A stretch of 64,000 nt of DNA from JARKPK01 sp964631235 (GTDB taxonomy: Bacteria > Planctomycetota > Planctomycetia > Pirellulales > Thermoguttaceae): assembly GCA_964631235.1 (NCBI GenBank), contig CAZVZX010000025.1:9751-73750 (forward strand), in the 5' to 3' direction. The notes beneath the pieces are model-generated. The model did not search any database and was not told the origin of the DNA. It saw only the letters and a list, made by a program, of their open reading frames with translations. A program made the translations under genes and the position numbers. Shown one piece after another: positions 51,962 through 60,869 of the stretch (position 1 is the stretch's first letter; every line of letters starts with the position of its first letter).

Positions 51962-53281
51962 TCAGTCTTCCAGCATCACCCGTTCGCGGAACGCGCTGGC
52001 CGGCAGGCGCACGCCGGCCGCCTCCAAACGGTTCATAAAGGTGGGCCGAATCCCCGTGGCGATGAATCGCCCGTAGGCCCGACCGTTTTCATCCACCCCC
52101 AGTTTTTCGTAGCGATAGATGTCTTGCATGACGACGGTATCTTGTTCCATGCCGACGACTTCGGTGATGTACGTCACTTTTCGCGGCCCGCCCTGCAACC
52201 GGCTGGCTTGCACGATCAGATCGACGGCGCTGGCGATTTGCGTGCGCATCGCCTTGAGCGGCAATTCGAAGCCGGCCATCATAATCATCGTTTCCAGCCG
52301 TGCGATGGCGTCGCGCGGCGTGTTGGCGTGCAGCGTGGTCAGCGAACCCTCGTGGCCCGTATTCATCGCTTGCAACATGTCGAGCGCCTCGGGGCCGCGG
52401 CATTCGCCGATGATGATTCGTTCGGGACGCATACGCAGGGCGTTGCGCACCAAGTCGGTGGCCGTCACGGCCCCTTTGCCATCGACGTTGGGCGGCCGCG
52501 TTTCCAGCCGCACGACGTGCTCTTGCTGCAACTGCAATTCGGCGGCGTCTTCGATCGTCACAATTCGGTCGGTATTGGGAATGAAGCTCGACAGCGTGTT
52601 CAGCAGAGTCGTTTTACCGGAACCGGTTCCACCGGAAACGATGATATTTAACCGGGCTTTGATCGCCCCTTCCAAGAGCATCACCATTTCCGGGGTGAAC
52701 GCCTTGTAATTGAGCAGGTCTTCGAGTTTCAACGGGTTCTTGCCGAAACGGCGAATGGAAACCGCCGCCCCATCGAGCGCCAACGGCGGGATGATCGCGT
52801 TGAACCGCGAGCCGTCGGCCATGCGGGCATCGACCATCGGGCATGATTCATCCACCCGGCGGCCCACCTTGGAGATGATCCGGTCGATAATCTGCATCAG
52901 GTGGTCGTTGTCGCGGAAGGTGACGTTGGTTTTCTCCATTCGGCCGCGACGTTCGACGTACACGTTTTTCGGACCGTTGATCAGAATATCGCTGATCGAA
53001 GCATCTTTAAGCAGCAGTTCGAGCGGGCCAAGGCCGAATGTCTCGTCGAGCACTTCATTGATCAACCGATCGCGTTCGGCGCGGTTGAGCAATGTGTCTT
53101 CGCTGTCGCACAGGTGCTCGACGACCAGTCGGATTTCGCGGCGGAGGATGTCGCCCTCCAGCTCGCCGATCTTCGACATGTCGAGCTTATCGACCAGCTT
53201 GCCGTGGATGCGCTGCTTGAGCTGTTCGAAGGTCAGATCCTTCGGTTCGTTCGTGCGGGGAGCAATCGGGAGCTTGCCCAT
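51962..53281 (-). CDS. cpaF: Tad pilus assembly ATPase (CpaF/TadA)
   Basis: A 439-residue type II/IV secretion ATPase. Key motifs: VSGGTGSGKTTLLNTLSSFI (Walker A), VTIEDAAELQLQQEHVVRLE (Asp box), IIGECRGPEALDMLQAMNTG (Walker B-like), and HEGSLTTLHANTPRDAIARL (His box). It powers Flp pilin assembly at the inner membrane. ATG 53281 is the first good start; an open frame extends 83 codons upstream but is Pro/Arg/Cys-rich and lacks family features, so I reject it. A long 592-bp gap separates it from cpaE upstream. Confidence 0.94.
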   Translation of the reverse strand: MGKLPIAPRTNEPKDLTFEQLKQRIHGKLVDKLDMSKIGELEGDILRREIRLVVEHLCDSEDTLLNRAERDRLINEVLDETFGLGPLELLLKDASISDILINGPKNVYVERRGRMEKTNVTFRDNDHLMQIIDRIISKVGRRVDESCPMVDARMADGSRFNAIIPPLALDGAAVSIRRFGKNPLKLEDLLNYKAFTPEMVMLLEGAIKARLNIIVSGGTGSGKTTLLNTLSSFIPNTDRIVTIEDAAELQLQQEHVVRLETRPPNVDGKGAVTATDLVRNALRMRPERIIIGECRGPEALDMLQAMNTGHEGSLTTLHANTPRDAIARLETMIMMAGFELPLKAMRTQIASAVDLIVQASRLQGGPRKVTYITEVVGMEQDTVVMQDIYRYEKLGVDENGRAYGRFIATGIRPTFMNRLEAAGVRLPASAFRERVMLED

Positions 53282-53873
53282 AGGTAGCCGTTCTTCGTTC
53301 TCTTTCGATGATTGGCGCCGATTGCGGCCGGTATCGGCGCGACAACCGTGCGGCCCGTCCGCGACGAGCCCATCGCTCTTTACTAACGTTTCGCCGGCCG
53401 GCGCGCTCGCCTCGTTGCCCGGCGCATCGCCCGATCGTACCGTTGGGGATGTCGCCAAACGGGGGACAAGCCCGCTGCCGGAGGGAGTGTCGCCCGGGCA
53501 GTGCCGCACTGCCGGCAATCTCCCCGGCAAACATAGCTTATGGCCGGCGCGCGCGTGTGGCAGAAAAACACCATTTCCCGCCGATGCTTGGATTGATCCA
53601 GCGGCAGATTCCTACCGGCGGATTACCGGGCGTCGCGGAGCGATGTGCGAAACACGCGGAAAAAAACGATCGTGGCGAAGAAATCCGACTTGATCGCTGT
53701 GGCGGGGAAACCAAAGCGGTGTCTGGTTCCTGAAAGATGGACCGTTCGTCGGCCCCGATTTCGGGTTCATGGGAGAGGGCAAATCGTGCAAGTGATCGGC
53801 GCTTTGCGGAACACGTCGAGGCGCAAGAGCGTGCCATTGCCGCCGAACAATCGCCGATGTCTGCCGCCGGGAG
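53282..53873. other. Long spacer inside the Tad locus
   Basis: 592 bases between cpaE (stop 53874) and cpaF (start 53281). I find no gene, repeat copy or strong terminator. It is unusually long for a cluster otherwise spaced 60-270 bp apart, so an independent promoter for cpaF-tadB-tadC is possible. Confidence 0.5.
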
Positions 53874-55088
53874 CTATTTCGACGGTTTCGCACCGATCTT
53901 GAACAATCGCCCGAACAGCGAGTTCTTCCCGGTCGCTTCGGCGGCTTCGTCCTTCGGCTCGCCGCACAGACCTTCCGCCAGGCCGACCATGGCCTGGGTG
54001 ACCGCCGCCCGCGGGTACTGCTCGATCAACGGCACGCCGTTGTTGCGCACTTCCGACATCGTGCGATAGTCGTTGGGCACTTGCCAGAAGATCGGCTTGC
54101 CCATCGTTTCCTCGGCCTTTTTCAGGCTGATCTGCCCGCCATCGAGGCCCACCCGATTGACGACGATCTTCACCCGTTCGGCGAGGTTTTCCATTTCGCC
54201 GAACGACATCATCAGCCGCACGACATTGCGGAGGCAGGGCAGATCGAGCTGGGTGACCAACACGATATGCGTGGCCATTTCCAGCGCCACCATGTCGATC
54301 GGCGTGTAGGCTTTCGAAAGATCGAGCACGACATGGGTGAAGGTGGCCTTGAGCAGGCCGATGACCCGTTGCAGGTCTTCGGGCGAAATCAGCCGGGCGT
54401 CTTCGATGCGCACCGGGCGCGGCAGAAGATACAAGCCCGACGAATGCTTCGTCAGCGACCGCTTCAACAGCGAGAAATCGAGCCGCATCACGTTCTGCGC
54501 GACATCCACGAGCGTGTAGTCGGGAATCGTGTCGAGAAAGACGTCGGCGTCGCCCAAACAAAGATCGAGATCGACCAGGGCCACCGAGTTGCGCTGGTCG
54601 CGGGCCAAGGCACACCCGAGATTGACGGCAATGCTCGTGGAACCGACTCCGCCGATCGCACCGGCCACGGCGATCACTTGACTGCCGCGAGGCCGGCCGT
54701 CGCCTTTGCCGAAGCGACGTTCGCTGATTCGCCCCAAGGCGGCCAAGAGATCCTCGATGCGGACCGGCTGCGTGAGAAACTCTTTGGCCCCGGCGCGAAG
54801 CGCCTGGAGGATCAGATTGCTGTCTTTCGAGCTGCTGATGACCAGCACCGCGCATTGCGGCGCCTGCGTTCCGAGTTTCTCGACGAGGCTCAGCCCCTTC
54901 TCCGGGTCTTCATCGATGGCCACCAAGCCGATGTCGGGATTGGTTTGAGCGACGACGTCGGAAAAGAACTCGTAGCGGGAGCACTCGGCCTCGAGCCAGA
55001 TCATATCCATGCCCAAGAGCATGCTCTTGAGCGACTCGCGTTTCGAGTCGTTGGGGTCAACCAGGGCTAAACGCAACACGTTGCTCAT
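53874..55088 (-). CDS. cpaE: Tad pilus localisation protein (CpaE/TadZ)
   Basis: A 404-residue protein with an N-terminal receiver-like domain (LVDPNDSKRESLKSMLLG, then VISSSKDSNLILQALRAGAK with FLTQPVR) and a MinD/ParA-like ATPase domain from about residue 135. The Walker A is strongly altered: AGAIGGVGSTSIAVNLG, where the two Lys of KGGxGKT are Ile and Ser. Other features are LVDLDLCLGDADVFLDTIPD and VLDLSKAYTPIDMVALEMA. TadZ proteins position Tad pili at the cell pole, and several have atypical Walker A motifs. It sits between cpaC and cpaF. Confidence 0.9.
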   Translation of the reverse strand: MSNVLRLALVDPNDSKRESLKSMLLGMDMIWLEAECSRYEFFSDVVAQTNPDIGLVAIDEDPEKGLSLVEKLGTQAPQCAVLVISSSKDSNLILQALRAGAKEFLTQPVRIEDLLAALGRISERRFGKGDGRPRGSQVIAVAGAIGGVGSTSIAVNLGCALARDQRNSVALVDLDLCLGDADVFLDTIPDYTLVDVAQNVMRLDFSLLKRSLTKHSSGLYLLPRPVRIEDARLISPEDLQRVIGLLKATFTHVVLDLSKAYTPIDMVALEMATHIVLVTQLDLPCLRNVVRLMMSFGEMENLAERVKIVVNRVGLDGGQISLKKAEETMGKPIFWQVPNDYRTMSEVRNNGVPLIEQYPRAAVTQAMVGLAEGLCGEPKDEAAEATGKNSLFGRLFKIGAKPSK

Positions 55089-55351
55089 ATCGACAGTCTA
55101 TTCGAAGTCGGAGAAAACCCGTAGCAGTTCGGCCCTTGTCGTTCTCCCGTTCGGCCGGGGGTTTTCGCCGGCGGCTGCATCCCAGATGGTTGGACCGGTT
55201 CGAGCGATCGGCGCAATCAAGGCCGTGCCCGACGCTCCATCACTCCGCTCGGCGCCGGCCGGTGGTTTCGGCCCGTCGCCTTCCGAGGCGGTTCGCAGAG
55301 GTGCGGCGGAATCGCTCGGTCGATCGGATGCACAATGGCATCTGAGAAATG

Positions 55352-57139
55352 TTAGTTCACCAGATCGTAGCCGATCGGACCGATGAACCCCGGCTCGGCG
55401 TTTTTCTGCGCGTTTGCTTGCGGATAAGCGGGTTTTTGCGGCTGATTCCCCGCGGAGCGGTCGTGCGGATTGTACGCCTTGCCCCCGAAAACGCTGGGGC
55501 GTTGGGCCGTCAGGGGCACCGAAACCGGCATTCGGCCCGAAGTCGCGCCCTCGGGCGTTGGCGCGGGGACAAGCTCACCGGGACCGATCATCCCCGGCAT
55601 CGATTCGCCCGCCGCAGGTTGAATGGGACAGATCTCGGTTGGGCAACCGACCGGGCAAGGCCGAGGCACTTCCAAATGCCCCTTGAAGTACAGATCGCAA
55701 TCCCGCGGGCTCATCGTGTGTTCGCCCGGGCCGCACGGCGGCACTTGGCCGGGATTCATCGGCTCCACCAGTTCCGGCGTGACCATGATCAGCAGCTCGA
55801 TCGTGTTGACTTCCTCATTCACTTTACGGAAGGCGGTGCCCAAATAGGGTACCTCGCTGATCAACGGCAATCCCCGGTTTTGCGCCTCGGTGCGTTCGTA
55901 CACCAATCCGGCGATGGCCAGCGTTTGCCCGGCCCGCATCTCGACGCCGGTTTCGACCTCGCGGGTGCGCAGGCCGGGCACGGTGGTTCCGGCCACGGTC
56001 ACGCTGCGGCTGCGGTCGATTTCGCTTACGCGCGGGCGCACTTCCAAGCGAATGCAGCCGTTGCCCAGCACGATCGGCACGAAATCCAATTGGGTGCCGA
56101 ACTTCTTGAACTCGATGGAAATCGTGCCCAAGCTTTGGGGTACAGGCACGGGGAATTCGCCGCCGGAAGTGAACTGCGCCGGCCGGCCGCTGACTGTCAC
56201 CAGCGTCGGTTCGGCGAGAATCTTGGCCAGGTCGTCTTGCCGCAAGGCCTCTAACACGCCGAAGAACGCGCTGGCCCCATCGACCACCCCGAAGGTAAAT
56301 GTTTGGTTGCCGCTGGTGGCAATCGAACCGGCGCCGGCCGAGGTGATCAATCCGCTGATTCCCGACACCACCGAATTGCCCCCGCTGAAATTGGCGAAAT
56401 CGAATCCCAACCGGCGCAATTTGGTGCGAGAGACTTCCATCACTTTCACATGGAGCAGCACCTGCTGCGCGCCCCCCACGGTGATGGCGTTGATCACCTT
56501 CGGATAGAACTCCTCGGCGATTCGCACGATCAAATCGATGTGCTCGGGCCGATCGACGAAGCCGGAAATCAGCACCCCGTTAGCCACCGGCACCACTTTC
56601 AACGCCGCCGTGGGGAACTGCGTGGCCAACAAATGGCTCAGTGCTTGGGCGTCGCCCATCACGATCACGTCGATGGTGTACACGCGACGGTCTTCGCCCC
56701 AGAGGTTGACCTGCGTCACGCCGGGCTTCTTGGCCGAAATCTGGATTTCGCCGGGCGACAAGGGAATCACATCGAGCAACTCGGGATTGTTCACCTGCGC
56801 CTGCGGGATCTTCTGATCCATCGTGAGGATGCGGCTGGTGTTGACGGTCATCTCCAGCCGTTCCGACGCAGCGCGCACTTTGTGAATGAGGGAAATCCGC
56901 GGCACGCCCGGTGCGGCCTCGGCGCTCGAAACCGCGGTGCCCGCCGCAACCGGCGGCTCGATCGGCGGGGATTCGACCAGCGGTTGCGGGCGCGTCCGCG
57001 GCGCAGCCGCCGGCGGAAGCGGAACCGGCTGTGCGGCGGCCGCCCACGCCGCACTGAAGCACATGACAACGGCCGCCGCCCAGAACGGCCCGATCACCAT
57101 GCGTAACTGACATCGCCGAACGCGCGTTATTGCGAACAT
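55352..57139 (-). CDS. cpaC: Tad pilus outer-membrane secretin (CpaC/RcpA)
   Basis: A 595-residue exported protein (signal FWAAAVVMCFSAAWAAAAQP) with a Pro-rich linker, a pilus-type N-terminal domain (RILTMDQKIPQAQVNNPELL), a BON-like domain (VVPVANGVLISGFVDRPEHI), and then the secretin domain: QVLLHVKVMEVSRTKLRRLG, ALRQDDLAKILAEPTLVTVS, FTSGGEFPVPVPQSLGT, VETGVEMRAGQTLAIAGLVY and LPLISEVPYLGTAFR. It forms the outer-membrane pore for the Flp pilus. The C-terminal 150 residues are Pro/Gly-rich and Cys-containing (PVGCPTEICPIQ). It follows cpaB by 171 bp. Confidence 0.92.
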   Translation of the reverse strand: MFAITRVRRCQLRMVIGPFWAAAVVMCFSAAWAAAAQPVPLPPAAAPRTRPQPLVESPPIEPPVAAGTAVSSAEAAPGVPRISLIHKVRAASERLEMTVNTSRILTMDQKIPQAQVNNPELLDVIPLSPGEIQISAKKPGVTQVNLWGEDRRVYTIDVIVMGDAQALSHLLATQFPTAALKVVPVANGVLISGFVDRPEHIDLIVRIAEEFYPKVINAITVGGAQQVLLHVKVMEVSRTKLRRLGFDFANFSGGNSVVSGISGLITSAGAGSIATSGNQTFTFGVVDGASAFFGVLEALRQDDLAKILAEPTLVTVSGRPAQFTSGGEFPVPVPQSLGTISIEFKKFGTQLDFVPIVLGNGCIRLEVRPRVSEIDRSRSVTVAGTTVPGLRTREVETGVEMRAGQTLAIAGLVYERTEAQNRGLPLISEVPYLGTAFRKVNEEVNTIELLIMVTPELVEPMNPGQVPPCGPGEHTMSPRDCDLYFKGHLEVPRPCPVGCPTEICPIQPAAGESMPGMIGPGELVPAPTPEGATSGRMPVSVPLTAQRPSVFGGKAYNPHDRSAGNQPQKPAYPQANAQKNAEPGFIGPIGYDLVN

Positions 57140-57310
57140 CCTTGTTCTTCCTTAGCTTGCTCCGCGTCTGCACAGCCAGTTGTCGGCTGTGCGCTCGTTC
57201 ATTCGAGGCAGTCGTCCCTGCTCGGCCTCGCGGCGTTTATCAAACTCTGCGTGCCGTTGCGGCCCTCGGCCGACGCGAAACGATGGTCGTCAGGGCCTCG
57301 GCCGATCTTG

Positions 57311-58501
57311 TCATTCCTTTGCCGATGTCGGCTCGTCGGAAGACGGCTCTTCCGGCTTATCCGGCGTGCTCTGCGGCATCGATCGCCCCGCATCCTTCTC
57401 GCCCGCACCGACGCGGCTTGAATCTCCAGCGGCGGCTGTGTCGGACTTGGCGACTCGGCCGACGGCGGAAACGGCCGCACCCGTCCCGACCGAGCCCGGG
57501 TGAGATCGCCAGCGGTCCGGTGTCGAACGGGCGGCCGGCGGGTTGGTCGCTTCGCGCTCGAAAGTCACATCTTCGACGCCGTTGGGCGTCAGGATGCGCA
57601 TGTTCCAGGTTTCCGTCTGCGGTGGCGGTGCGATTCGCTCCAGAGGACTGGGGCCGGCCTCCGGTTTCGAGGTTCGGCTGGCAGCGGCCTTCATGATATC
57701 CAACAGGCTCACGCCGCCTTTGCCGCTACCCGGGTCGTCCGGTACAAGCGATTCTTTTTCCGACTTGCCGGCGTCGCTTTTTCCCAGCAGATCACGCGGA
57801 GTAACTTCGATTGCGCCTTTGGTCGTGTTCTCGTCCGGAGCGCGGAGGGCCAGTTTGATCGGTCCCAATTCGGCGGCCAGCGCCAGCTTGGCGGCCTGCT
57901 CGGGTGTTACGAGCAGCGAAACGGTTGCCGCCTTGATCGTCCGCGATTCCTTTTCCGACCCCACTTCAACGATATCGTTGACGGCGAAGACTTTGATGTT
58001 TTCGAGCACCATCCGCATTCCGGTGGTTTCGATCTCGAACTGCGGATTGCGCGTCAGATAGACCATCACGTCCACGCGGTCGCCCGGGTTGAGCAAGTTG
58101 CCGCCGACCGTGTCGGTCGTGGCTTTCACTGCGACCACGCGGAATCCTTTGGGGATCAGCGAAGTGGGAATGTACTCTTCGCCCTTGCGGAACAGCTTGT
58201 CTTCGAGGATCGGCTCGCCGGCGAATAGCTTCACCTTGGTGCGCCGACCGTCCAAATCATCCAGTTTGGTGATCGCGCCGGGGGGCACCTTGTCTTTGGG
58301 CCACGGCTCCAAGCGCACCAGTTGGGCCGAAAGCATGTCGCCCATCGCAACTTCGCCGAGTGCAACGAAAATCGTTTCCGTTTCGCCGGTTACTAGTTGC
58401 ACTTCCGGCGTGCGGGTGGCAAGCACCTGAGTGATGCCGATCGAAGCGATCAGCCCGCACCCCAGCGCCACGGCCAACAAGGCAATCGATTTGGTCCGCA
58501 T
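57311..58501 (-). CDS. cpaB: Tad pilus assembly protein (CpaB/RcpC)
   Basis: A 396-residue protein with an N-terminal membrane helix (SIALLAVALGCGLIASIGIT) and the CpaB/RcpC features: a SAF-like segment (VALGEVAMGDMLSAQLVRLE, PWPKDKVPPGAIT, GEPILEDKLF) and IPKGFRVVAVKATTDTVGGN then LLNPGDRVDVMVYL. RcpC links the secretin to peptidoglycan/periplasm. The C-terminal 120 residues are Pro/Ser/Glu-rich and probably disordered. The gene starts 67 bp after tadE ends and precedes cpaC. Confidence 0.9.
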   Translation of the reverse strand: MRTKSIALLAVALGCGLIASIGITQVLATRTPEVQLVTGETETIFVALGEVAMGDMLSAQLVRLEPWPKDKVPPGAITKLDDLDGRRTKVKLFAGEPILEDKLFRKGEEYIPTSLIPKGFRVVAVKATTDTVGGNLLNPGDRVDVMVYLTRNPQFEIETTGMRMVLENIKVFAVNDIVEVGSEKESRTIKAATVSLLVTPEQAAKLALAAELGPIKLALRAPDENTTKGAIEVTPRDLLGKSDAGKSEKESLVPDDPGSGKGGVSLLDIMKAAASRTSKPEAGPSPLERIAPPPQTETWNMRILTPNGVEDVTFEREATNPPAARSTPDRWRSHPGSVGTGAAVSAVGRVAKSDTAAAGDSSRVGAGEKDAGRSMPQSTPDKPEEPSSDEPTSAKE

Positions 58502-58568
58502 ACACTCCTCGCGTGCCCTCGATCGCCCGATGCCGCCGGCAAGAATGGCTGCGCGCCGACAAGCGGGC

Positions 58569-59093
58569 CTATTGCACGGTTTCGCGCCGCATTACGGCCG
58601 ACGCCTGCAACGTCAGGGCCTTTAGGTTCACGTTCGAAAACGGGATCGTCGGCAGCGGCACCCAACTGACCTGACCGAACGGGATGGAAACCTGTACCGT
58701 TACCGGTTGGCCGAAGCCTGCCGTGGCCGGTTCCGTCGGTGTGATTTGCACCGTCGCCCCGTTGATCCCCGAGTTGCTCAAGTACGTCGTCACGCTGTTC
58801 CGCACACCGTTGGCCGTCGCCCCATCGAGGACGGCCGCTCGCGCACCCTCGCGGGCGGCGTTGGTGAGGATTTGCTGAACCATCACCGCGCGGCCGAACT
58901 CCAACATCCCGACAATCAACAGGAAGAACAGCGGCGCAACCAGAGCGAACTCGACGGCTGCCGCGCCTCGTCGCTTTCTTCGGCATGACCGAGAAAGATT
59001 CTCTAGTTTCACTTCACAAAGTTCTGTTTTGGGCGACTCGACAGGCTCACTATTCGACAATTTGGGGGCTTTGGGCAATATACAGGCAGTCAT
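58569..59093 (-). CDS. tadE: TadE-like pseudopilin
   Basis: A 174-residue protein with the TadE signature: RRGAAAVEFALVAPLFFLLI, a processing site after Gly with Glu at +5-type spacing, followed by GMLEFGRAVMVQQILTNAAR. The rest is small and beta-rich (TVQVSIPFGQVSWVPLPTIP). TadE is a pseudopilin cleaved by the CpaA prepilin peptidase. ATG 59093 overlaps the cpaA stop in an ATGA arrangement, so translation is probably coupled. Confidence 0.88.
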   Translation of the reverse strand: MTACILPKAPKLSNSEPVESPKTELCEVKLENLSRSCRRKRRGAAAVEFALVAPLFFLLIVGMLEFGRAVMVQQILTNAAREGARAAVLDGATANGVRNSVTTYLSNSGINGATVQITPTEPATAGFGQPVTVQVSIPFGQVSWVPLPTIPFSNVNLKALTLQASAVMRRETVQ

Positions 59094-59656
59094 ATCAGCA
59101 TCCCCATCCAAAGAAAGTAACCGATCGTTCCGATGGCGATTGGAATCCCGTAAGGCAGCAGAAGCATCGAGCTTTTTCGTTCGGCCGCGATGGCCGACAG
59201 GGTATTGGGATCGCGGATTTGCACGATTTCGTTGACGATCTGGCGGAACTGGTCGGCATGGCGAGTCCAGGCGCGACGCCAAAGCACCATGGCCACGGCC
59301 AGCACCCCGCCGACAACCGCCGAGCAGGCGAAGGCGTAGAAGGTGGTCGTCCCCCAGACCCAGGCACCGACACCGCCGAGCAACTTCACGTCGCCGGCGC
59401 CCATCCCGCCGATGGCGTATGCCGGCAACAGCAGGCCCAAACCGACCGCCGTGCCCACCAAACTCCAGCCGAAGCCTTCCCAGCCATAGTTGGCCGTGCT
59501 GTAGATCCAGCCGCTGATGATCAGCGGGAAGGTAATCCAATTGGGCACTTTCAACTTCCAGCCGTCGATGACCGCCGCCACGATGAGCACGACGGTTACC
59601 AGCCAGATGGGCCAATTCTCTTGCAGCGAAACGTTCAGGTCATGAAAGAGCGACAT
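59090..59656 (-). CDS. cpaA: Prepilin peptidase CpaA (Tad type)
   Basis: A 188-residue polytopic A24-type peptidase with both catalytic Asp motifs: AAVIDGWKLKVPNWIT (first Asp) and GGMGAGDVKLLGGVGAW (GxGD second Asp). It lacks the N-terminal Cys methyltransferase domain, as usual for Tad loci, and has a 60-residue C-terminal extension with a further helix. It should process the two Flp pilins and TadE. AGGAAAG lies upstream of the ATG; the gene ends in a 4-bp overlap with tadE. Confidence 0.93.
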   Translation of the reverse strand: MSLFHDLNVSLQENWPIWLVTVVLIVAAVIDGWKLKVPNWITFPLIISGWIYSTANYGWEGFGWSLVGTAVGLGLLLPAYAIGGMGAGDVKLLGGVGAWVWGTTTFYAFACSAVVGGVLAVAMVLWRRAWTRHADQFRQIVNEIVQIRDPNTLSAIAAERKSSMLLLPYGIPIAIGTIGYFLWMGMLI

Positions 59657-59803
59657 CGTCAGGTCTTTCCTGCTTCAAAATGGTTCCTTAAGTCCTGCCG
59701 GCATGGCTGTACTTGCCGTCCGGCCCGATCTTTCGCCGGCAGTTGGCCGACGCCCCGCATCCGGCAGGCAATGCGCGCAAACGCGGCCGACCTTCGCGCG
59801 GTG

Positions 59804-59910
59804 CTCAAATAGTTCCACACAATTGCGGAAGCGGCCGCTGGCGCAGCGAAGCGGCCGATTGCGGGCAGTCCCGGTTCGAACCGCTTTCCGTTTTGCGCGG
59901 TTCTGTTTAG
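59804..59910 (+). repeat. Dispersed ~105-bp intergenic repeat, copy A
   Basis: Best-preserved plus-strand copy. The core has a perfect 8-bp stem CGGCCGCT / AGCGGCCG with a 10-nt loop (59833-59858 region), and the right end GAACCGC...GCGGTTC can form a second stem followed by TGTTTAG. It lies 148 bp upstream of cpaA, on the opposite strand to that gene. Confidence 0.82.
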
Positions 59911-60049
59911 GTCTCTCTAATCAATAGATAGGTCGCAAATAGTGCTCACGACGGCAGAAAACCTGCGGCGAGTGTGCCCAGCCGATTGGGCGTCCCCCGT
60001 TCCAAGTGCCTTCGGGACGGCCGCTTTTCGAAGCGAGCATCGGCGTTCA

Positions 60050-60067
60050 GGCGGGCGTTCGCCCGCC
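60050..60067. repeat. Perfect short inverted repeat
   Basis: GGCGGGCG (60050-60057) and CGCCCGCC (60060-60067) are perfect inverted copies separated by TT. No T-tract follows on either strand. It lies beyond the flp terminator and its role is unclear. Confidence 0.4.
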
Positions 60068-60157
60068 GGCATACCGAGAAAAGCCGCATTCCCCTGGCGG
60101 CATTCGCTCTTAAAGGCCGTTTCGCACGCCCTTGGAGCTACCGGTTAGAACGGTCAA

Positions 60158-60203
60158 GAAAAACCGCGTTCCCTCGGCACGCACCAGCGCACCGAGGGAA
60201 CGC
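60158..60203 (-). terminator. Intrinsic terminator of the first flp gene
   Basis: GCGTTCCCTCGG (60166-60177) and CCGAGGGAACGC (60192-60203) form a perfect 12-bp stem with a 14-nt loop; on the minus strand it is followed at once by GGTTTTTCTTG. It lies 140 bp after the stop of flp at 60343, between it and cpaA, so pilin mRNA should stop before the secretion genes. Confidence 0.8.
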
Positions 60204-60342
60204 ACCGACAGGGGTTGATCGATTTCTCTTGGACCTTCGGCCGGCGGGACAGGCAATTTTGGGCCGTTGCGGCGCATCAGCCCGTTGCGCAACGCCCGTC
60301 CCGCACAAAGCAGCCCAGTGCCCAGAGCCGGTCAGCCGCCGA

Positions 60343-60528
60343 CTAGCTGCCGGTGCCCGCCAACGATTGCGCCACCGTGTTGAAGGTGGCGTTGGCGTTC
60401 GTGCCGATGGCGCTGATGGCCGCCAAGCAGACGATGATAATCAACGCCAGCATGACGGCGTACTCGACGGCCGTCGGGCCGTCTTCCGCCACGATGAAAC
60501 GACGCAGTTTGTCAGTGAACGACCTCAT
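60343..60528 (-). CDS. flp: Flp/Fap-type pilin (copy 1)
   Basis: A 61-residue Flp pilin: a short basic leader, then Gly17-PTAV-Glu22-Tyr23, the G-x4-EY processing site of CpaA, and a hydrophobic helix YAVMLALIIIVCLAAISAIG. It is nearly identical to the copy at 61456 (about 53 of 61 residues the same by eye, with changes mostly in the leader). AAAGGAG precedes the ATG. A perfect GC hairpin lies just upstream in the leader (60545-60574), and a strong terminator lies downstream. Mature subunits polymerise into the Tad fibre. Confidence 0.95.
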   Translation of the reverse strand: MRSFTDKLRRFIVAEDGPTAVEYAVMLALIIIVCLAAISAIGTNANATFNTVAQSLAGTGS

Positions 60529-60544
60529 AACACTCCTTTCGTCC

Positions 60545-60574
60545 CGCGCCGGCGCGACGATTCGCGCCGGCGCG
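60545..60574 (-). promoter_or_regulatory. Perfect GC hairpin in the flp leader
   Basis: The self-palindromic CGCGCCGGCGCG occurs twice (60545-60556 and 60563-60574) separated by a 6-nt loop, giving a 12-bp stem in the mRNA. It ends just 5' of the Shine-Dalgarno sequence of flp copy 1, so it may protect the 5' end or limit translation. Confidence 0.6.
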
Positions 60575-60846
60575 GCCGGGAAGATGAGACGAGACCGTAG
60601 GGACGGCTCGCCGCGCAGTGTTGCGCGGCGTCGGCCTGCCGGCCGTCCTGCCGATCTCAAAACCAACCTGGCGGCGCCTCAGCCCTCGGATTCACCGACT
60701 CACTCACCCTTTCGGCAGCTCGGCCGCAGACCGGCCGCAACGCGGCCTGCCCGCCCGGAGCTTTGCGCGGCATTTACCCGCCCGCGGTTGAACAGCCGAT
60801 CGCGATGGCCCCACTTGGCCCACCGACCACCGGCGCGCAACAGCGA

Positions 60847-60869
60847 CGATAAACGCCTTGCCTTTATCG
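60847..60869. repeat. 7-bp dyad, possible operator
   Basis: CGATAAA (60847-60853) and TTTATCG (60863-60869) are inverted with a 9-nt spacer. The AT-rich arms stand out in GC-rich surroundings. It could bind a dimeric regulator, but no consensus is known to me. Confidence 0.35.

Larger units (their letters stand above)
59657..60342. other. Intergenic between flp and cpaA with repeat copy A and terminator
   Basis: 686 bases upstream of cpaA and downstream of the first flp gene. It contains repeat copy A (59804-59910), a perfect inverted repeat GGCGGGCG/CGCCCGCC at 60050-60067, and the flp terminator at 60158-60203. No coding frame of recognisable family is present. Confidence 0.6.
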
